A DNA stretch of 64,000 bases from positions 837,001-901,000 of the forward strand of contig JANTQA010000012.1 in assembly GCA_027625915.1 (NCBI GenBank), in the 5' to 3' direction. The notes below the pieces were generated by a model, which was not told where the DNA came from, made no database searches, and saw only the letters and a list, made by a program, of their open reading frames with translations. Position numbers and translations under genes: made by a program. Positions 36,581-48,304 of the stretch are shown piece by piece. The stretch comes from Anaeramoeba flamelloides. Taxonomy: Eukaryota; Metamonada; Anaeramoebidae. How positions within the stretch are numbered: position 1 is the stretch's first letter; the number at the start of each line of letters is the position of its first letter.

Positions 36581-37814
36581 CTGGCCTGGTGTTAGTTTTG
36601 TTTTTTTGTAACTTGTTGTTTTGCGTACCTTTGGAAGGCGGTGTTTTTTTTTTTGTTTTTGTTTTTTTGTTGTAAAATGTGGGTTGTTTTGAGTAAAAGA
36701 AAAAAAAATTGGGGTTTTGAGTAATCGGTTAAATTGGCCAAGTCATAGATCTGTTAAGAATTGAGTTTTGGAAAATATTTTTTTTTTTTTTTTTTTTTCT
36801 TTTTCTGATTGGGGGTTCGGAAGAAAAATTACATTCTGAAAATTTGTATTCATTTTTAAAGATTTGTTTTCTCAAAAACAGTTGTTAGAGTAAAAGTGTT
36901 TCAGAAATTTTTTTTTAAAATCTAGTTGGTAATGGTCTTAATCAATAACAAATCAACTTTACTTGTTTTTTTTTTTTTTTTGTTTTGTGAATTGGTAAAT
37001 AAATTTTTGTTTTTGAAGAATAAAAAATTCAAAAAGACAAAAGCATAAAAAAACAAATAAAATACTTTCCTCAAATAGAACGAAAGACTTGGTTTATTCT
37101 TTTTTTTATCGAATTACAGTTTGTTGTTCCTTGATTTTTTTAAAATCCAGAAAGACTTTCAGAATGTTTTTCACCAAAGATTAAACATTTAATTTAAAAA
37201 AAAACTATTTAGGGTTCTTATTTGTTTACAATTGATTTTTGTGTTTAGATTATAGAAAAAACAAATTGTTGTGATTTTTTTGGGTTGATAATACTTTTCC
37301 TAAATTGAATACAGAACTACTGTATGTTTCAAGATTTTTGATTGAGAGTTATTTCAACATTTTTTTTAAACATGAAATAATTTTAGTTGATTTATTTACA
37401 TCCAAAACAACTTCTTCATTGTTTTAAGTCCTTACTAACATATCATTTTTTACGATTTTTAGAATTTTTCTTATTCCCACAAACTTTTCAAATCTTTTTA
37501 ATTTTTTTTTTTTTTTCAAATTTTATCCCAACAACATAAGATTTGATTCAATTTAACCACGCCAATCGTTTTGTTGTTATTTTTTTCATCTTTTTACTCT
37601 TACTTTTTTATCATTTTTTTCTCCAAAACAAAGAAAAAATAAAATAAGAATTGAAGAAAAATAAAGTACAAGTAACAATTGTGATCAAGATCTTTTGAAT
37701 TACAACACAAAAACAAAGAAAGATTTTTCTTTTCACGGCTGACATGAAAAAGAAGGTTACTATTGCCAAGTTTGCCAAAAACTTGAACCACACCCAAAAT
37801 ATGGACTTTTTTAC

Positions 37815-37874
37815 CTTGTTGTCATCGAGCCAAAAACAAATTGTTTTTAATTGCCTCTTTATTTTTGGTGCCAT
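37815..37874 (-). CDS. Possible 5' exon of the RG-rich winged-helix gene
   Basis: An ATG (37874) opens MAPKIKRQLKTICFWLDDNK and meets a good donor AAG|GTAAAAAAG at 37814. A phase-0 acceptor CCAGGCCAG lies at 36581, just before QLQLKLKELQQKRED of the next exon, giving a 1234-bp intron. G/C is locally raised. The alternative is a small unrelated membrane ORF that reads on in frame to 37611. Confidence 0.33.
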
Positions 37875-38293
37875 TTGCAAAAGGTAGAAAACCACAAGTT
37901 TTGGAAAACTATCTCTAAAAAGTGAAATGTAACAGTTTGGTGACGAGTTACAGCTGCTTTAAAAAATTCATGATCAAAAGCTTTAACAGTTCTTGTTCAA
38001 ACTGTTTGGTTCACTTGTGAGAAGCAGTTTGATCAACACTTTTTGAGACTTGCAGTACTCACATTTTTACAAATAACCCTAACAAAATTTTAAGGTTTTC
38101 CCTTTTGGGAAATGTCTTTACTTGGTGGCAATAGCAAATAAACAATGCTTTAAATAATAAAAAAATTTATATGATGCCAGGATCTTGATTTATTAAAACA
38201 CCCTTTTCAAGAACCGTGATGAAAATACTTTTGTAAGGCGGGAGTTTTTTTCGATTTGAAAATTTTGTGAATCAATTAGCTCACTGGATTTGA

Positions 38294-38592
38294 GACAGTC
38301 GTTTTAAAAAAGTGAGGACTTTTTAAAATCTTTTTTCAAATTGTCTTTATTTCAAGCAAAGTAAAAAGTTTTTTAGAATTAAAACTTTTATCAAGTTTTC
38401 TATTTTAATAAAGTTAGGATCAAACTTTAAAAATGAAATGTAGAGGATGGAGTGAAGATTGGAGTCGTAAGGAAAACACTTTTTTCAAAAACAAAACCCT
38501 CACTTTATTAAAACAAAAAACTTTAAAAAAGTTTTAATTCAAACAGAATCAGAAAAAAAAAAGTTTTCATTTTTTTAAAATAACTATAGCTC
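38294..38592. mobile_element. MITE family E, copy
   Basis: The left end reads ACAGTCGTTTTAAAAAAGTG, and the right end TTTTTTTAAAATAACTATAG. The inner inverted blocks are AATTAAAACTTTTATCAAGT and AAAAAGTTTTAATTC. It is diverged from the 11.4-kb copy. Confidence 0.58.
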
Positions 38593-38632
38593 AAATGAAA
38601 AAAATGTTCACTTCAACTTATTCTTTCCTTGA

Positions 38633-38800
38633 CTAACTTTCTTTATACAAAGAAACCAAATTAGCTTTAGTTAGACTCTTAAATTTGGAACTTCCTTTAT
38701 GGCCTTTAAGAAATCTTCGTCTAAATAATCTGTGAATACTAATATAAGGTCTTCTTTCAAAATTAAAAGACGTGTTTCTTTTTTCTAGAAAGCTTATACC
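38633..38800 (-). pseudogene. Short coding-like fragment, arginine-rich, unrecognised
   Basis: About 55 codons between two in-frame stops read GISFLEKRNTSFNFERRPYI followed by SIHRLFRRRFLKGHKGSS and KFKSLTKANL. Local G/C is higher than in the surrounding spacer. A neighbouring frame just upstream reads KLSIASFIDHLRYKLSRKKK, suggesting one older frame broken by a shift. It could be the remains of a host gene or of a transposon protein. No motif decides between them. Confidence 0.3.
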
Positions 38801-39135
38801 TTAAATGATCAATGAAACTGGCAATAGATAATTTTAAATTTAACACTGGTTTCTTCAAGTTTGATAATTAAAAACAATTTAAAAATGAAAGCTTAACGAT
38901 GAAAATTTATCTTAAAAAATTGAAAATAATTTTTGTTTTGTATCGGAAAAAAAAGTACAGATTTAATATAAATCAAGAAAAATACAAAAAATTATTAAAA
39001 TAAATTCTCTTCCTATTTATAAATTTACTCAAAAAAATAGGATTTTTACCTTCAAAATTGATTTGAACTTAGTCATACTACCATATACCAATTTAAAATT
39101 AGTATTGGAACAAGAAAAAAAAAATCATGATTTTA
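38800..39135. repeat. Dispersed repeat G, copy
   Basis: It shares ACCTTCAAAATTGATTTGAA, the CTTAGTCATACTACC block and TTGGAACAAGAAAAAAAAAA with sequences at 41215-41590 and 56935-57330. It also shares an upstream AAAAATGAA...AATTTATCT block. The copies are well diverged and the borders uncertain. Confidence 0.45.
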
Positions 39136-40780
39136 TTTTGAAACAGAACTTTTGGGATCTGGGCACAGGTTTTCTTGCTTGACATGGGTTTATTTCCTCT
39201 TTTTTATTACACCTTTGTGAATCCCGTACATTCTGGGTATTACTTTTATGATTAGCAACCTACGTATTGACGTTAAACCAGAACAAGTCAAGAGATTTGT
39301 TTCAAATTTAAAAATGTTTGTTTTTTTGGTTTCTGAAAATTTGTAATTTTAGCAAAACATAATTCAAAAACCAAATTCGAAATTGAAATTATAAAGGTTC
39401 ACAAATCAAATTTTTTTTGGTTCATTTACCCCCACCCTCTTTAAAAATATATTAGGGCTATGGGGAAGGTAATAACTTGACATTAAAAAAGTGGATTGGA
39501 AATTTTATACTATTTTTTTTGTTTCAAATCCTATATTTTAAAAACAAAATATTTTTTCAAAAATAAATCGTTCCAACTCTGATCTTTGATCAAAAATCTT
39601 TTATAATGAATACTTGGCCTTTTAAATGTGCCTTTTTTTGTTGAGAATTACTTCCCTGATTAAAAAATAGCCATTGTATCCCCATTATATAGAATCTTTT
39701 CAAATGAAAATCCAATTATTAAAATAGATGATACCAAATCTTAAACCAAACTAATTAGAGGATTAAAATATAAGGGCATTTATTTTAATTTTATATATTT
39801 TGAAACTTATCCATTAATATTTTCACAGTTTTATTTGGGTAAAAAAACCTTTTTATTAGAAAAAAGAACTAGTACAGATTATTCTTGATTATATTCCAAT
39901 CAATTTTGATATATATATATATATATATATTCTAAAAGGCCACCGTGATTATCATTCTTACATATACTGTAAAAATCTATATGTAAAACATAGGCATCCC
40001 CCCTGACTTGTCCAACTTAGAAGAAAGCATGAGCATTATGAATAAAGCAAAGTAGAGAAATGTGGATCAAGAAATAGGATATCATGCTTCATAATAAAGA
40101 AAATTCTCACAAACTCTTATACATAACAGGGAAGAAATTTACAATATTTTGAATAGTTACATCTTGGGATTATTCATACTTTGGGCAAATTGTATTTAAA
40201 TCCACTAACAAACCAAAAAAAAAAAAAAAAAAATAATGGAATACATTTGTAGATTAAGGAAGTAATTGATTTGTTGACAACTATTTTTTTGGAATACTTA
40301 TTTGAATTTATAATGACAATAACCCCCCCCCCCCCTAAAAAAAAAAAAAATATTTTTCAAATTTTCTTAAATATATTGAAATAAATTATCACTATAAAAT
40401 ATATTTCAAGGTTTCAAATACCCCCGCAAAAGTGTTTTATTGTTATATATTTTTTTATCTTTATTTTTTATTGTTGATTTGTTTGTATTTCAGACGTTTA
40501 TTATTTGTTTCATGTATTTAAATCACTTTATTTTTTAGAATATTATTATTTACCTTAATTTCAAACATAATAATTCATTATAAGATAAAAAAAAAAAAAA
40601 AAACAAAATAATATTTTACAAAAAGATTCCAAAATATTTTGAAATATTTGAAAGACAACACAATTTATGTGTGATTTTTGTTAGATGAATTTAACAATAA
40701 AATCATTTTTTTAAAAAAATTACTTATAACATACTATCTATTATTCATTTTTTTTTTATTTTTATTCTTTTTTTTTTTTA

Positions 40781-40968
40781 CAGTCAGTTCCACTTTTAAA
40801 ACACAAACTTTCAATGAAATTTAAGGTTCAAAAAAACCTCAAATTAAGACACATTTTTTAGAATTTTTTTTTTCACAAATTATTTTACAGAAAAATTTGC
40901 TTTATTTTGGAATTTATTTATGACTTAATTTTTATTAAACATTTGTGTCTTAAAAGTAGAACTGAATA
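40781..40968. mobile_element. MITE family A, copy
   Basis: It opens CAGTCAGTTCCACTTTTAAA directly after a TA and closes with GTGTCTTAAAAGTAGAACTGA. The left half is well preserved. The right half has drifted (AACTGAATATA for AACTGACTGTA). Confidence 0.78.
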
Positions 40969-41214
40969 TATTAAACTAAATTAATTATGGAATAAGATGT
41001 TAGATTGTTTTCCCAAAAAAATAAAATGAATAAACCCATAAAGATACATAAATAAATCAATTTTCGTTTTGACTTGTTTTATTCGAATAGTTACAAAGTT
41101 TTTTGATTAATAAATGTTTTCAAAATAAACTTTTAAAAATCCAAAGAATTAGCATTACTGTAGTCAAAATAAAGTGTGCAATAAAATTTAATGCGTGCTT
41201 CAAAATAAAAAGCG

Positions 41215-41590
41215 TGTTTTTTTGTTATACTTGACCAATACATTAACCAATCAAAGAAACCAATAATAAACCCCCCAAAAAAATATGGTATTAGTTTCTT
41301 AAAGTTCTATTATTTAAAAACAAATTCTAAAAATGAAGAATCAAATTGCAAAATTTATCTCAAAAAATAGAGTTAATTTTTTAAGAAAATTTTAATCATC
41401 AAAAAAACAAAAAAATTCAAAAAAAGAGAATATTATGGAAAATTTTCAACTATTTGCATGAATAATTTAAATTTTACTACAAATAACCAGACCTTTACTT
41501 CCAAAAATGATTTAAACTTAGGTATACTATTTGGTAGTAGATTGGATGTTGACTTGGTACAAGAATAAAAAAAAGCACCGATAATATTTT
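41215..41590. repeat. Dispersed repeat G, copy
   Basis: Blocks include TTAACCAATCAAAGAAACCA, TCTAAAAATGAAGAATCAAA, TTTATCTCAAAAAATAGAGT and CAAAAATGATTTAAACTTAG. The first half matches 56990-57115 in inverse orientation, and the second half 57235-57330 in direct orientation. Confidence 0.48.
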
Positions 41591-42117
41591 GAAACACGGA
41601 TTATAGTCGTTGTGCACGCATTATTTTGATCACTGTATTTTGAATATTTTTTTTTCACGTCTCCCTTGATAAATACTTTTCTTTTTTTTTTTCATTAATA
41701 TTTTTGTATTTCAATCCCGTGATAATAAATATTCAAATATTTATTGATTCAAATTGTTACTATACATCCTAACTGAAAAAAATAAGAAAAAGGATAATCA
41801 AGGCTGCGGTGAAAAAAAAATTCAAAATAATTTAATAAGAGAAACATACTCAAAAATAAAAAGTAAAATCAATTCAAAGAAGTAATACATTAACTTCAGA
41901 GAATAATTTCTTATATTATATTCCATCTTGACAATTAAAAAAAAATTTAAATCTCCTTTTTATCCAAATTATTCGTAGGTTATTTTCTAGATCCCAAAAT
42001 TATTCGATTTTTTTAAGATGGATATTTAAAAAAAAAAAATTTTCTTAATGATAGTATTAAAAAAAGTGTTATACTATCTTTAGTTATTAAATGTGTAAAT
42101 GAATTATTATTTCTGTA

Positions 42118-42358
42118 CTTTACTATTTGTTGCAAAATAAATGAAACATTATTTTCATTCAGCTTTCCTATAATACACTTTTATAAATCAAGTATCTTTT
42201 CAAATTTTTAAATTTCTGAAAAGAAGCTTTGGTTATTCGTTTGTCTTTTGAGAATTGAGAGCCTTGATGGTATATATTTATTCTTGTAAGGTGTGTTTAT
42301 TTTGGAAAGCTGAAAGAAAATTTTGATCTTTTTATTTGGCAATTAACAGTCTCGATCT
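42118..42358. mobile_element. MITE family B, best-preserved copy
   Basis: The left arm is TACTATTTGTTGCAAAATAA...ATTTTCATTCAGCTTTCC; the right arm is GGAAAGCTGAAAGAAAATTT...TTTGGCAATTAACAGT. Non-coding. It lies about 400 bp upstream of the BET-like gene. Confidence 0.62.
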
Positions 42359-42763
42359 TACTTTTCATTTTCAGAAAAGTTTTGCTTTAAAAAATCATGT
42401 TGAACTTTGTTTTTTGTTTTACTTTTTCACCTATTTTCTTGTTAATTACTCTCATATTCCAATAATAAAATTAGAATTATGGTTTTGAAGCTTGGGAGCT
42501 ATTTAAAACAATTCAAAAAAAGTCACATCTAAATATTTTATCGTGAAATTTTAGATTCCAAGTTTATAACCATCTTCTCTATTCAAAAGTTAAATTAAAA
42601 CTAAAAAAAGAATAAGATCATACCAGACTGTAATTAATGATATCAAACTTTAAATACTGATTAAGGATTTTAGTCACTTTAACTAAATAAAATTGCAAAA
42701 ACTCATTTTTCTTATTTTTATCTTTTTTTTTTTTTTTTTATCTTTTTGTAAACAAAAACGATT

Positions 42764-44686
42764 ATGAGCGACCCGTTTAGTTCAATTAAAAAAAAAAAAA
42801 AGAAATACACTTCTTTGTCACAGCCAACAGGCATCTTAAATTTACCATTAAGTTCAAGAAAACGAAAAAAAATGAATCAAGGAGAGAATAACCATTTTCC
42901 AATCATCAATTTGAGTCAAAACAAGGAACGCTTTCGAAAGAACAAACCAACTCAAATTCCGCTTCCTAGTTTAACCTCAACAAAAGCTTTTTCTGGATCA
43001 AAAGAGTCTCAAGAAAATAAAAATAAACTTTTGAAACAAAAAACAAAAGAAATAAAATACAATAACGAGATTGAAGAGGAGCTAAATAAAAGAGAGGAAA
43101 AAATTCTCCATACACTCAATTCAAAAATCGAGCAAGAACAAGAAATAATTGAAAAAACAAACAAATTAGCAAAAAACAAATGGAGAAACCGTGCCTTAAA
43201 CGCAATTAGTGTAATTTGCAAAATGACAGAAGCACACCCTTTTATTATAATTGAAGATAAACGATCACCAACTATTGTATTAAAAACAAAAAACACATCT
43301 GTTTCAAACCCAAATACATGCAAAACAGAAGCCAAAAGCCAAAAAGTAAAAAAAGAAAACAAAAAAAAATTAAAAAATGAAACGAGTATAACAACACACC
43401 TTCAGACAGACTCTAATTCCTTCTCTGAATTGGAACCAAAAAATGATCCGAAAACTAAAACCGAAAATGAAAATGAAAATGAAAAAATCAATCTTGATTC
43501 AGAAAATGTAAATGAAAACGAAAACGAAATCGAATCAGAGTCTGAACATGAAAGCTCTTCTGATGATAGTACTAGGATCGTCAAGAAGCAGATTGATCAT
43601 TGGGTTGATTTGAGGGAAATATATCAAAAGCTGTTAAAAAATATGTACACGTCACCTGAACAAATTGAAGAAGATTTTAAAATTATGGTTTTACAATGCT
43701 ATAAATATCATACAGAAGACGATCCCTTTGTTATTGGGATCCAGGAGATAACAAAATACTTTCTTCAATCTTTTAAAAACATTCAAACAGAAATTGTAAG
43801 GTTTATCAAAAACAGAAATGCACGGGAATTGTTAAAACTAAATAGTAACAATACCAATGACAATTTCAAAAAAAAAGATAATGTCACAGCTTCCTCGTCC
43901 TCTTTGTCATCAAATTCAAGCGATGAGATGTCAAGCTCCAGTCTTTCTGAATGCGAATCAGAAAAGGTCCAATTTCAAAATGATAACCAGAAAGAGCTCT
44001 ATTTCAAAAAAAGTTCCAGAGTTGAGCACATATTCGGGAAACTTGAAGACGTTTTTGAAAAGATTAATCAACAAAGAGAAATAAAATTCCCCATCTATAC
44101 AGATGATAATAAGCAAACTTTCCCATATTCCTTATTTCCAATATTATATTCTGGAATAATCAGGAATAGAATGAATTTAAATAATTCAATTGTTGAAAAA
44201 TATCAAAAAAAACGGAAATTTATGAAGAGAGAGAAAAAAAAAAAGCGGAAAGGACGGGGGCGAGCAAGTGGAACAAGGAAAAGGAGAGGGAGAGGAAGAG
44301 GGAGAGGAAGAGGGAGAGGGGGCAATAATAATGATAATAATAGCAATGTCAATAACAACAATTTAATGAATGGAAATAATCCTAACATATTCGATCAGCA
44401 AATGCAAACATTAAATCATCTCCGATTAAAATATGACCAAAAAAAAAAATTAATTTTCCGACTTAATAAATTAGACTCGAAAAATAAAATAAAATTACTC
44501 AATGTAATAAAAAAATTAAAGCCTTCTTTGAGAAAAAAATTAGATAAGTTTGGATGTATTAATGGTGAAAAATCGAAAAAACATGAATTTTTGAAGATTA
44601 AATTGAAAAAATTAGACTTTGATACAATAAGAAAAATTCAAATTTTTCTAGATAATATTGAGTCGGAGGAAACTTTAAAAAAATGA
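42764..44686 (+). CDS. BET-like protein: interrupted, degenerate bromodomain plus C-terminal NET domain
   Basis: ATG 42764 to TGA gives 640 residues with no visible intron. The N terminus is basic. Residues about 140-162 (NRALNAISVICKMTEAHPFI) look like bromodomain helix Z. A 120-residue low-complexity insert rich in Glu, Asn and Ser follows where the ZA loop would be. Residues 283-337 then supply helices A-C (VDLREIYQKLLKNMYTSPEQ, IEEDFKIMVLQCYKYHTEDD, IGIQEITKYFLQSF). The usual acetyl-lysine-binding Asn after the YxxN/YN position is replaced (CYKYH). A Ser-rich acidic segment (375-400), a KGRGR/RGRGRG block (490-520) and an Asn tract come next. Residues about 552-632 match the NET (extra-terminal) domain: KKKLIFRLNKLDSKNKIKLL and LDFDTIRKIQIFL. 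NET domains recruit chromatin regulators. BET proteins normally have two bromodomains; this has one, probably with weak or altered ligand binding. Confidence 0.72.
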   Translation: MSDPFSSIKKKKKKYTSLSQPTGILNLPLSSRKRKKMNQGENNHFPIINLSQNKERFRKNKPTQIPLPSLTSTKAFSGSKESQENKNKLLKQKTKEIKYNNEIEEELNKREEKILHTLNSKIEQEQEIIEKTNKLAKNKWRNRALNAISVICKMTEAHPFIIIEDKRSPTIVLKTKNTSVSNPNTCKTEAKSQKVKKENKKKLKNETSITTHLQTDSNSFSELEPKNDPKTKTENENENEKINLDSENVNENENEIESESEHESSSDDSTRIVKKQIDHWVDLREIYQKLLKNMYTSPEQIEEDFKIMVLQCYKYHTEDDPFVIGIQEITKYFLQSFKNIQTEIVRFIKNRNARELLKLNSNNTNDNFKKKDNVTASSSSLSSNSSDEMSSSSLSECESEKVQFQNDNQKELYFKKSSRVEHIFGKLEDVFEKINQQREIKFPIYTDDNKQTFPYSLFPILYSGIIRNRMNLNNSIVEKYQKKRKFMKREKKKKRKGRGRASGTRKRRGRGRGRGRGRGGNNNDNNSNVNNNNLMNGNNPNIFDQQMQTLNHLRLKYDQKKKLIFRLNKLDSKNKIKLLNVIKKLKPSLRKKLDKFGCINGEKSKKHEFLKIKLKKLDFDTIRKIQIFLDNIESEETLKK

Positions 44687-44749
44687 AAGTGCAAAGGTGG
44701 TTTTGTTTTTTCTTGGTTTATTGGTTGTCTTCTAATAAATTAAAACCAT

Positions 44750-44751
<2 letters not shown>

Positions 44752-44799
<48 letters not shown>

Positions 44800-44823
44800 C
44801 TATATATCTATATATCTATATAT
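44752..44823. repeat. TA microsatellite just downstream of the BET-like gene
   Basis: TA repeat of about 45 bases, then CTATATAT variants, begins about 65 bp after the TGA stop. It probably overlaps the 3' untranslated or polyadenylation region. Confidence 0.88.
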
Positions 44824-45884
44824 TGCCGATTATACAAACTTGAGTTATTTTGAAAATAATTTGTTAAATTACGAACTTTCTTTTATTTATTTATAACATA
44901 TTTCTTAAGTTTGTTATTATTATATTACATTTTATTTTTTTTTTTGTTGAAAATTTATACCATTCGAATTGTTTTTTTAATAGTTTTGTAAATATAAACA
45001 AAATTCCAAAAATTTGAACACAGTTAAAATAAATCAAAGAATAACAATACTGGGCGTTTCATTCAATTTGTTAATAATTTTTAATTATTACAAACTATTT
45101 TCCTCATTTTTTTTTTTTTTCTTTTCTGTTTTTATTTTCATTTTTTTTTTTTCGAGTTACATAATCTCTATACGTTAGATCATGATTTTTTTTCACCAAC
45201 AATTGATATAACATTATTGTTAAGTTCTATTAAATTGAAAAAAAAATGACAAAAAAAAAAAAATACTGATTGTTCTTATTTTAAACAAATTAATTTTTTT
45301 TTATAAAGTTTAATTTAGAATAAATAAATCAAATAATATACAATTTTTAATAATATGTTAACAAATACTTTAAGGATTTAGTCTCACCATAGATTTGTTT
45401 ATAATCAAAGTATATTGGAATTGAATGTAAATGGTATTAACGCTCAATGGTTCACTTGACTTAAAAATCCATTTTAAATCTTATTGAACAATAAATTATT
45501 AGATTGAAAACTAATTCTCTTGATTAAAAAGTGTTATTTTTTGGAATTTTTTTTTTTAATTGCTTTTCCAAATCAAAAAATAAAAATAGAAATACAAAAT
45601 AATAGTATTACATTATTTAATAATTAATATTTAGAACATCAAAAAGTAACTCTTTTTTCATTTTTTTAAGTATCAAAGATCTACCCAATAATCATAATTA
45701 AAAAATATCATTCTTGAATTTTTTTTTTAATTACTTTTTCAATCTCAGGATCGAAACAAAATAAACTTTGTTTCAGTTAAAGGGGCCCAAAGGTTTTTTT
45801 GTTATCAATCAAATTTTATTTAATTGACCTTTGGGTAACAAATAAGAAATAAACCGAATAAAAAAAATCAAAGAATAGTTGAAA

Positions 45885-47630
45885 TTTCAAATGAAATAAA
45901 ACTAAAACATTAATATATTTTCTCCAAAAGATAAAAACCAAAATTCCAAGTATACCTATTGAGAAAAATATCAGTATTCGTTTTGATCTTCAATTGAAGA
46001 TCCATTAATAAATAGGAAACATTTTTCACTTCATTTTCCATACTTTTCTTTTAGAAATCAAGCCCCCAAACGAAGTTTGTTGGTATTTGTGGTCTCTATT
46101 TGAAAAAGGAAATGAAAATGGAGTGAAAATTTTTCACATATATTAAACAAATATAAAGATCAAAGATTGAATAAAATACCAATACAAATCAAAATAATTT
46201 TTCTACAACTGTTTTTACTTTATCAAGAACATTAGAATAACACGTTTTTATATTAATTTTTAAAAGTATCCAAGAATTTGGAATGGACCCAAGTAAGGAT
46301 AAAACTCGAAAATCAAATCAATTATCTAAAATAAAGTATTTAGGAATTTGGCTTGAAATAGAGAAACATTTTAAAAAAAACTTTAAAAAAGTAAAAGCAA
46401 ATTTTAAAAAAATCAAGATGATTTTTAACTAACCACAATTAGCCAATGGAGTAAAATTACAAATGTTTAAATCGATACTTATTAGCCAATTATTTTAAGG
46501 ATTAGTTATTTTCAATCTAACCTAAGATGATTTCAACTCAATAGATGTTTGGATAAATAAAAAAGTCACAAATTTTTTAAAAATTAATCCACACTCTCCC
46601 AGAATAATTATTAACACTGTGGCAAAAATATACAAAGTAAGAATTTCAATACACAAAAGAAGATTTAAACTCAAAAATAAATTAAAAATTCTTGGTTTCA
46701 AACACATATCAAAAAATTTAAAATTTTCCAAAAAAGACAATGAAAATAATAATTGGAAAGCAGAAAATCTAAAATTGCTAAATGCAAATCTTAATCAATT
46801 TAGAGAAAACTTAATAATAAATAGCCATGGATGGAAAGGCCAGGAATATTTAAAAATTATTAAATACAATAAGAATATAAACAAACTGTCGTGTCTTCAG
46901 GTGCCTAGCTTTTCCAAAATTCAAACAAATAGAGAAAAATCAAAGATTTTACTCAATACTTTCCAATTCTGGAAAAGCTAACGATGTTTTTTTTTAATTT
47001 CAGAAATAAACAGAAAATTTTATAAATTTTCTATTTATTTCTTAAATTAAAAAAAAAACCTAACGACAAAAAATATTTAAAATGGAATGGCTCTACTTCC
47101 ATCTTAAAACTAAGAAATTTCACAAATTATCTAAATAGATATTCTTATGTTTATGATAAGAACATAACAAAAACAAAATTTTGCAATTTATGCAAAAAAA
47201 CATTAAACCTAGATACATATGAAGATATCGATCATTTTTTATGGGGCTGCCCATTCTATAAAGAAAATCGAATAATTTGGATTAAAAATTTAATTCAAAT
47301 TAAAAAAAAAATAAAAAGAATAATATCTTTGATTTTATTGGAAATATAGACTCATTATTTATTTTCTCATTAGTTAATGATAAAGAGAATTATGTTTCTT
47401 TATTGAAATTTCTAAACAAAAATTTAGAAATTAGGGCTAAAAGAGGAAATTGATTTCCTACATTCAAAAAAAAAAAAAAAGAATAACACGTTTTTAATCT
47501 GTTGACTAACGACCTTACAATAAAAAAAAAATTGCAAATGAATTACTTGTCAAAAAAAATCCAAAAAAAAAAAAAAAAAGTGAAAAAAGAGAAAAAATGA
47601 TTTCAATTTTGAAAAGTTCTAAAATTAAAT
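45885..47630 (-). repeat. Dispersed repeat C, inverted copy split by the LINE
   Basis: Read on the minus strand, 47630-47481 and 46250-45885 together match the copies at 8405, 18590 and 54690 (TTGAAATCATTTTTT, GTTATTCTAATGTT, TTTTTCTCAAT). The LINE and its target duplication interrupt the CGTGTTATTCTAATG block. Like the 18.6-kb copy it also carries an inner 150-bp inverted-repeat insert (about 46003-46167). Confidence 0.7.
46251..47480 (+). mobile_element. 5'-truncated LINE (non-LTR retrotransposon) with poly(A) tail and 16-bp target duplication
   Basis: The copy ends in an A15 run (47466-47480). It is flanked by the direct repeat GAATAACACGTTTTTA at 46235-46250 and 47481-47496, the mark of target-primed reverse transcription. 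Inside are remnants of the C-terminal reverse transcriptase region: IKYLGIWLEIEKHFKKNF, then an open stretch 46619-46981, then a zinc-knuckle-type motif CNLCKKTLNLDTYEDIDHF followed by WGCPFYKEN (about 47200-47275). Several in-frame stops (near 46432, 46496 and 46522) make it dead. Endonuclease and the reverse transcriptase catalytic core are missing through 5' truncation. It lies inside an older repeat C copy. Confidence 0.82.
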
Positions 47631-48304
47631 TTTTTCTTCTCATATCGAATCAAGACCTTGAAACGCTTGTATTTTACTGTATACAACTGGCCACCTTTGA
47701 CTGAAAAATGGTTTTTTATCTTTTCAAGTTTATGTAGATTATCACCATTTTTGTGGTTTTCTATATGATAATCTAAAATATTACCTAATAATATTCATAA
47801 CCCATGATAACGGACAAATTCGAAATATTCAAAAAAAAATTTAAAAAATTAAGTAAAATTATTTTTTTTTTTTATTATTCTTAAAAAAGTCAAATTTAAT
47901 CAAAAAAAAAAAATGAAAATTTTGTTATTGGTACTTCATTATTTAATTTTTTTTTACAAGATAATAAAAATAAATCTTAATTTTTTGAGTTTGCAAAGTT
48001 ATTCTCAGGAATAATTGTTAAATTCGTGAAAAATATTATTATTGGTGATAAAATAAGAAATAACCGATATTCGATCGAACTATCTATAACCGTATTTTCT
48101 CCCTAAAAAACGGTTTTTTTTTCATGAATTTCCCTATTGTCCAACAAATTTAGAAACATTTTTTTACAAATTTTTGAAATGGTGTTTATTTGCTATTATT
48201 TTCATTTTGTTAAAAAAAGAAAAATAAAAAAAAACAAAAGTAGCATCTATGAATTAAATAATAATCTATTTTTAAAATTATTTGCATGAATAATTTTTAT
48301 TTTG

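Larger units (their letters stand above)
39136..42763. other. Upstream spacer of the BET-like gene
   Basis: It holds MITE A (40781), repeat G (41215), MITE B (42118) and a C13 run at 40323-40335 followed by A-runs. The last 100 bp before ATG 42764 are a T-rich tract, then AAACAAAAACGATT. Confidence 0.6.
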
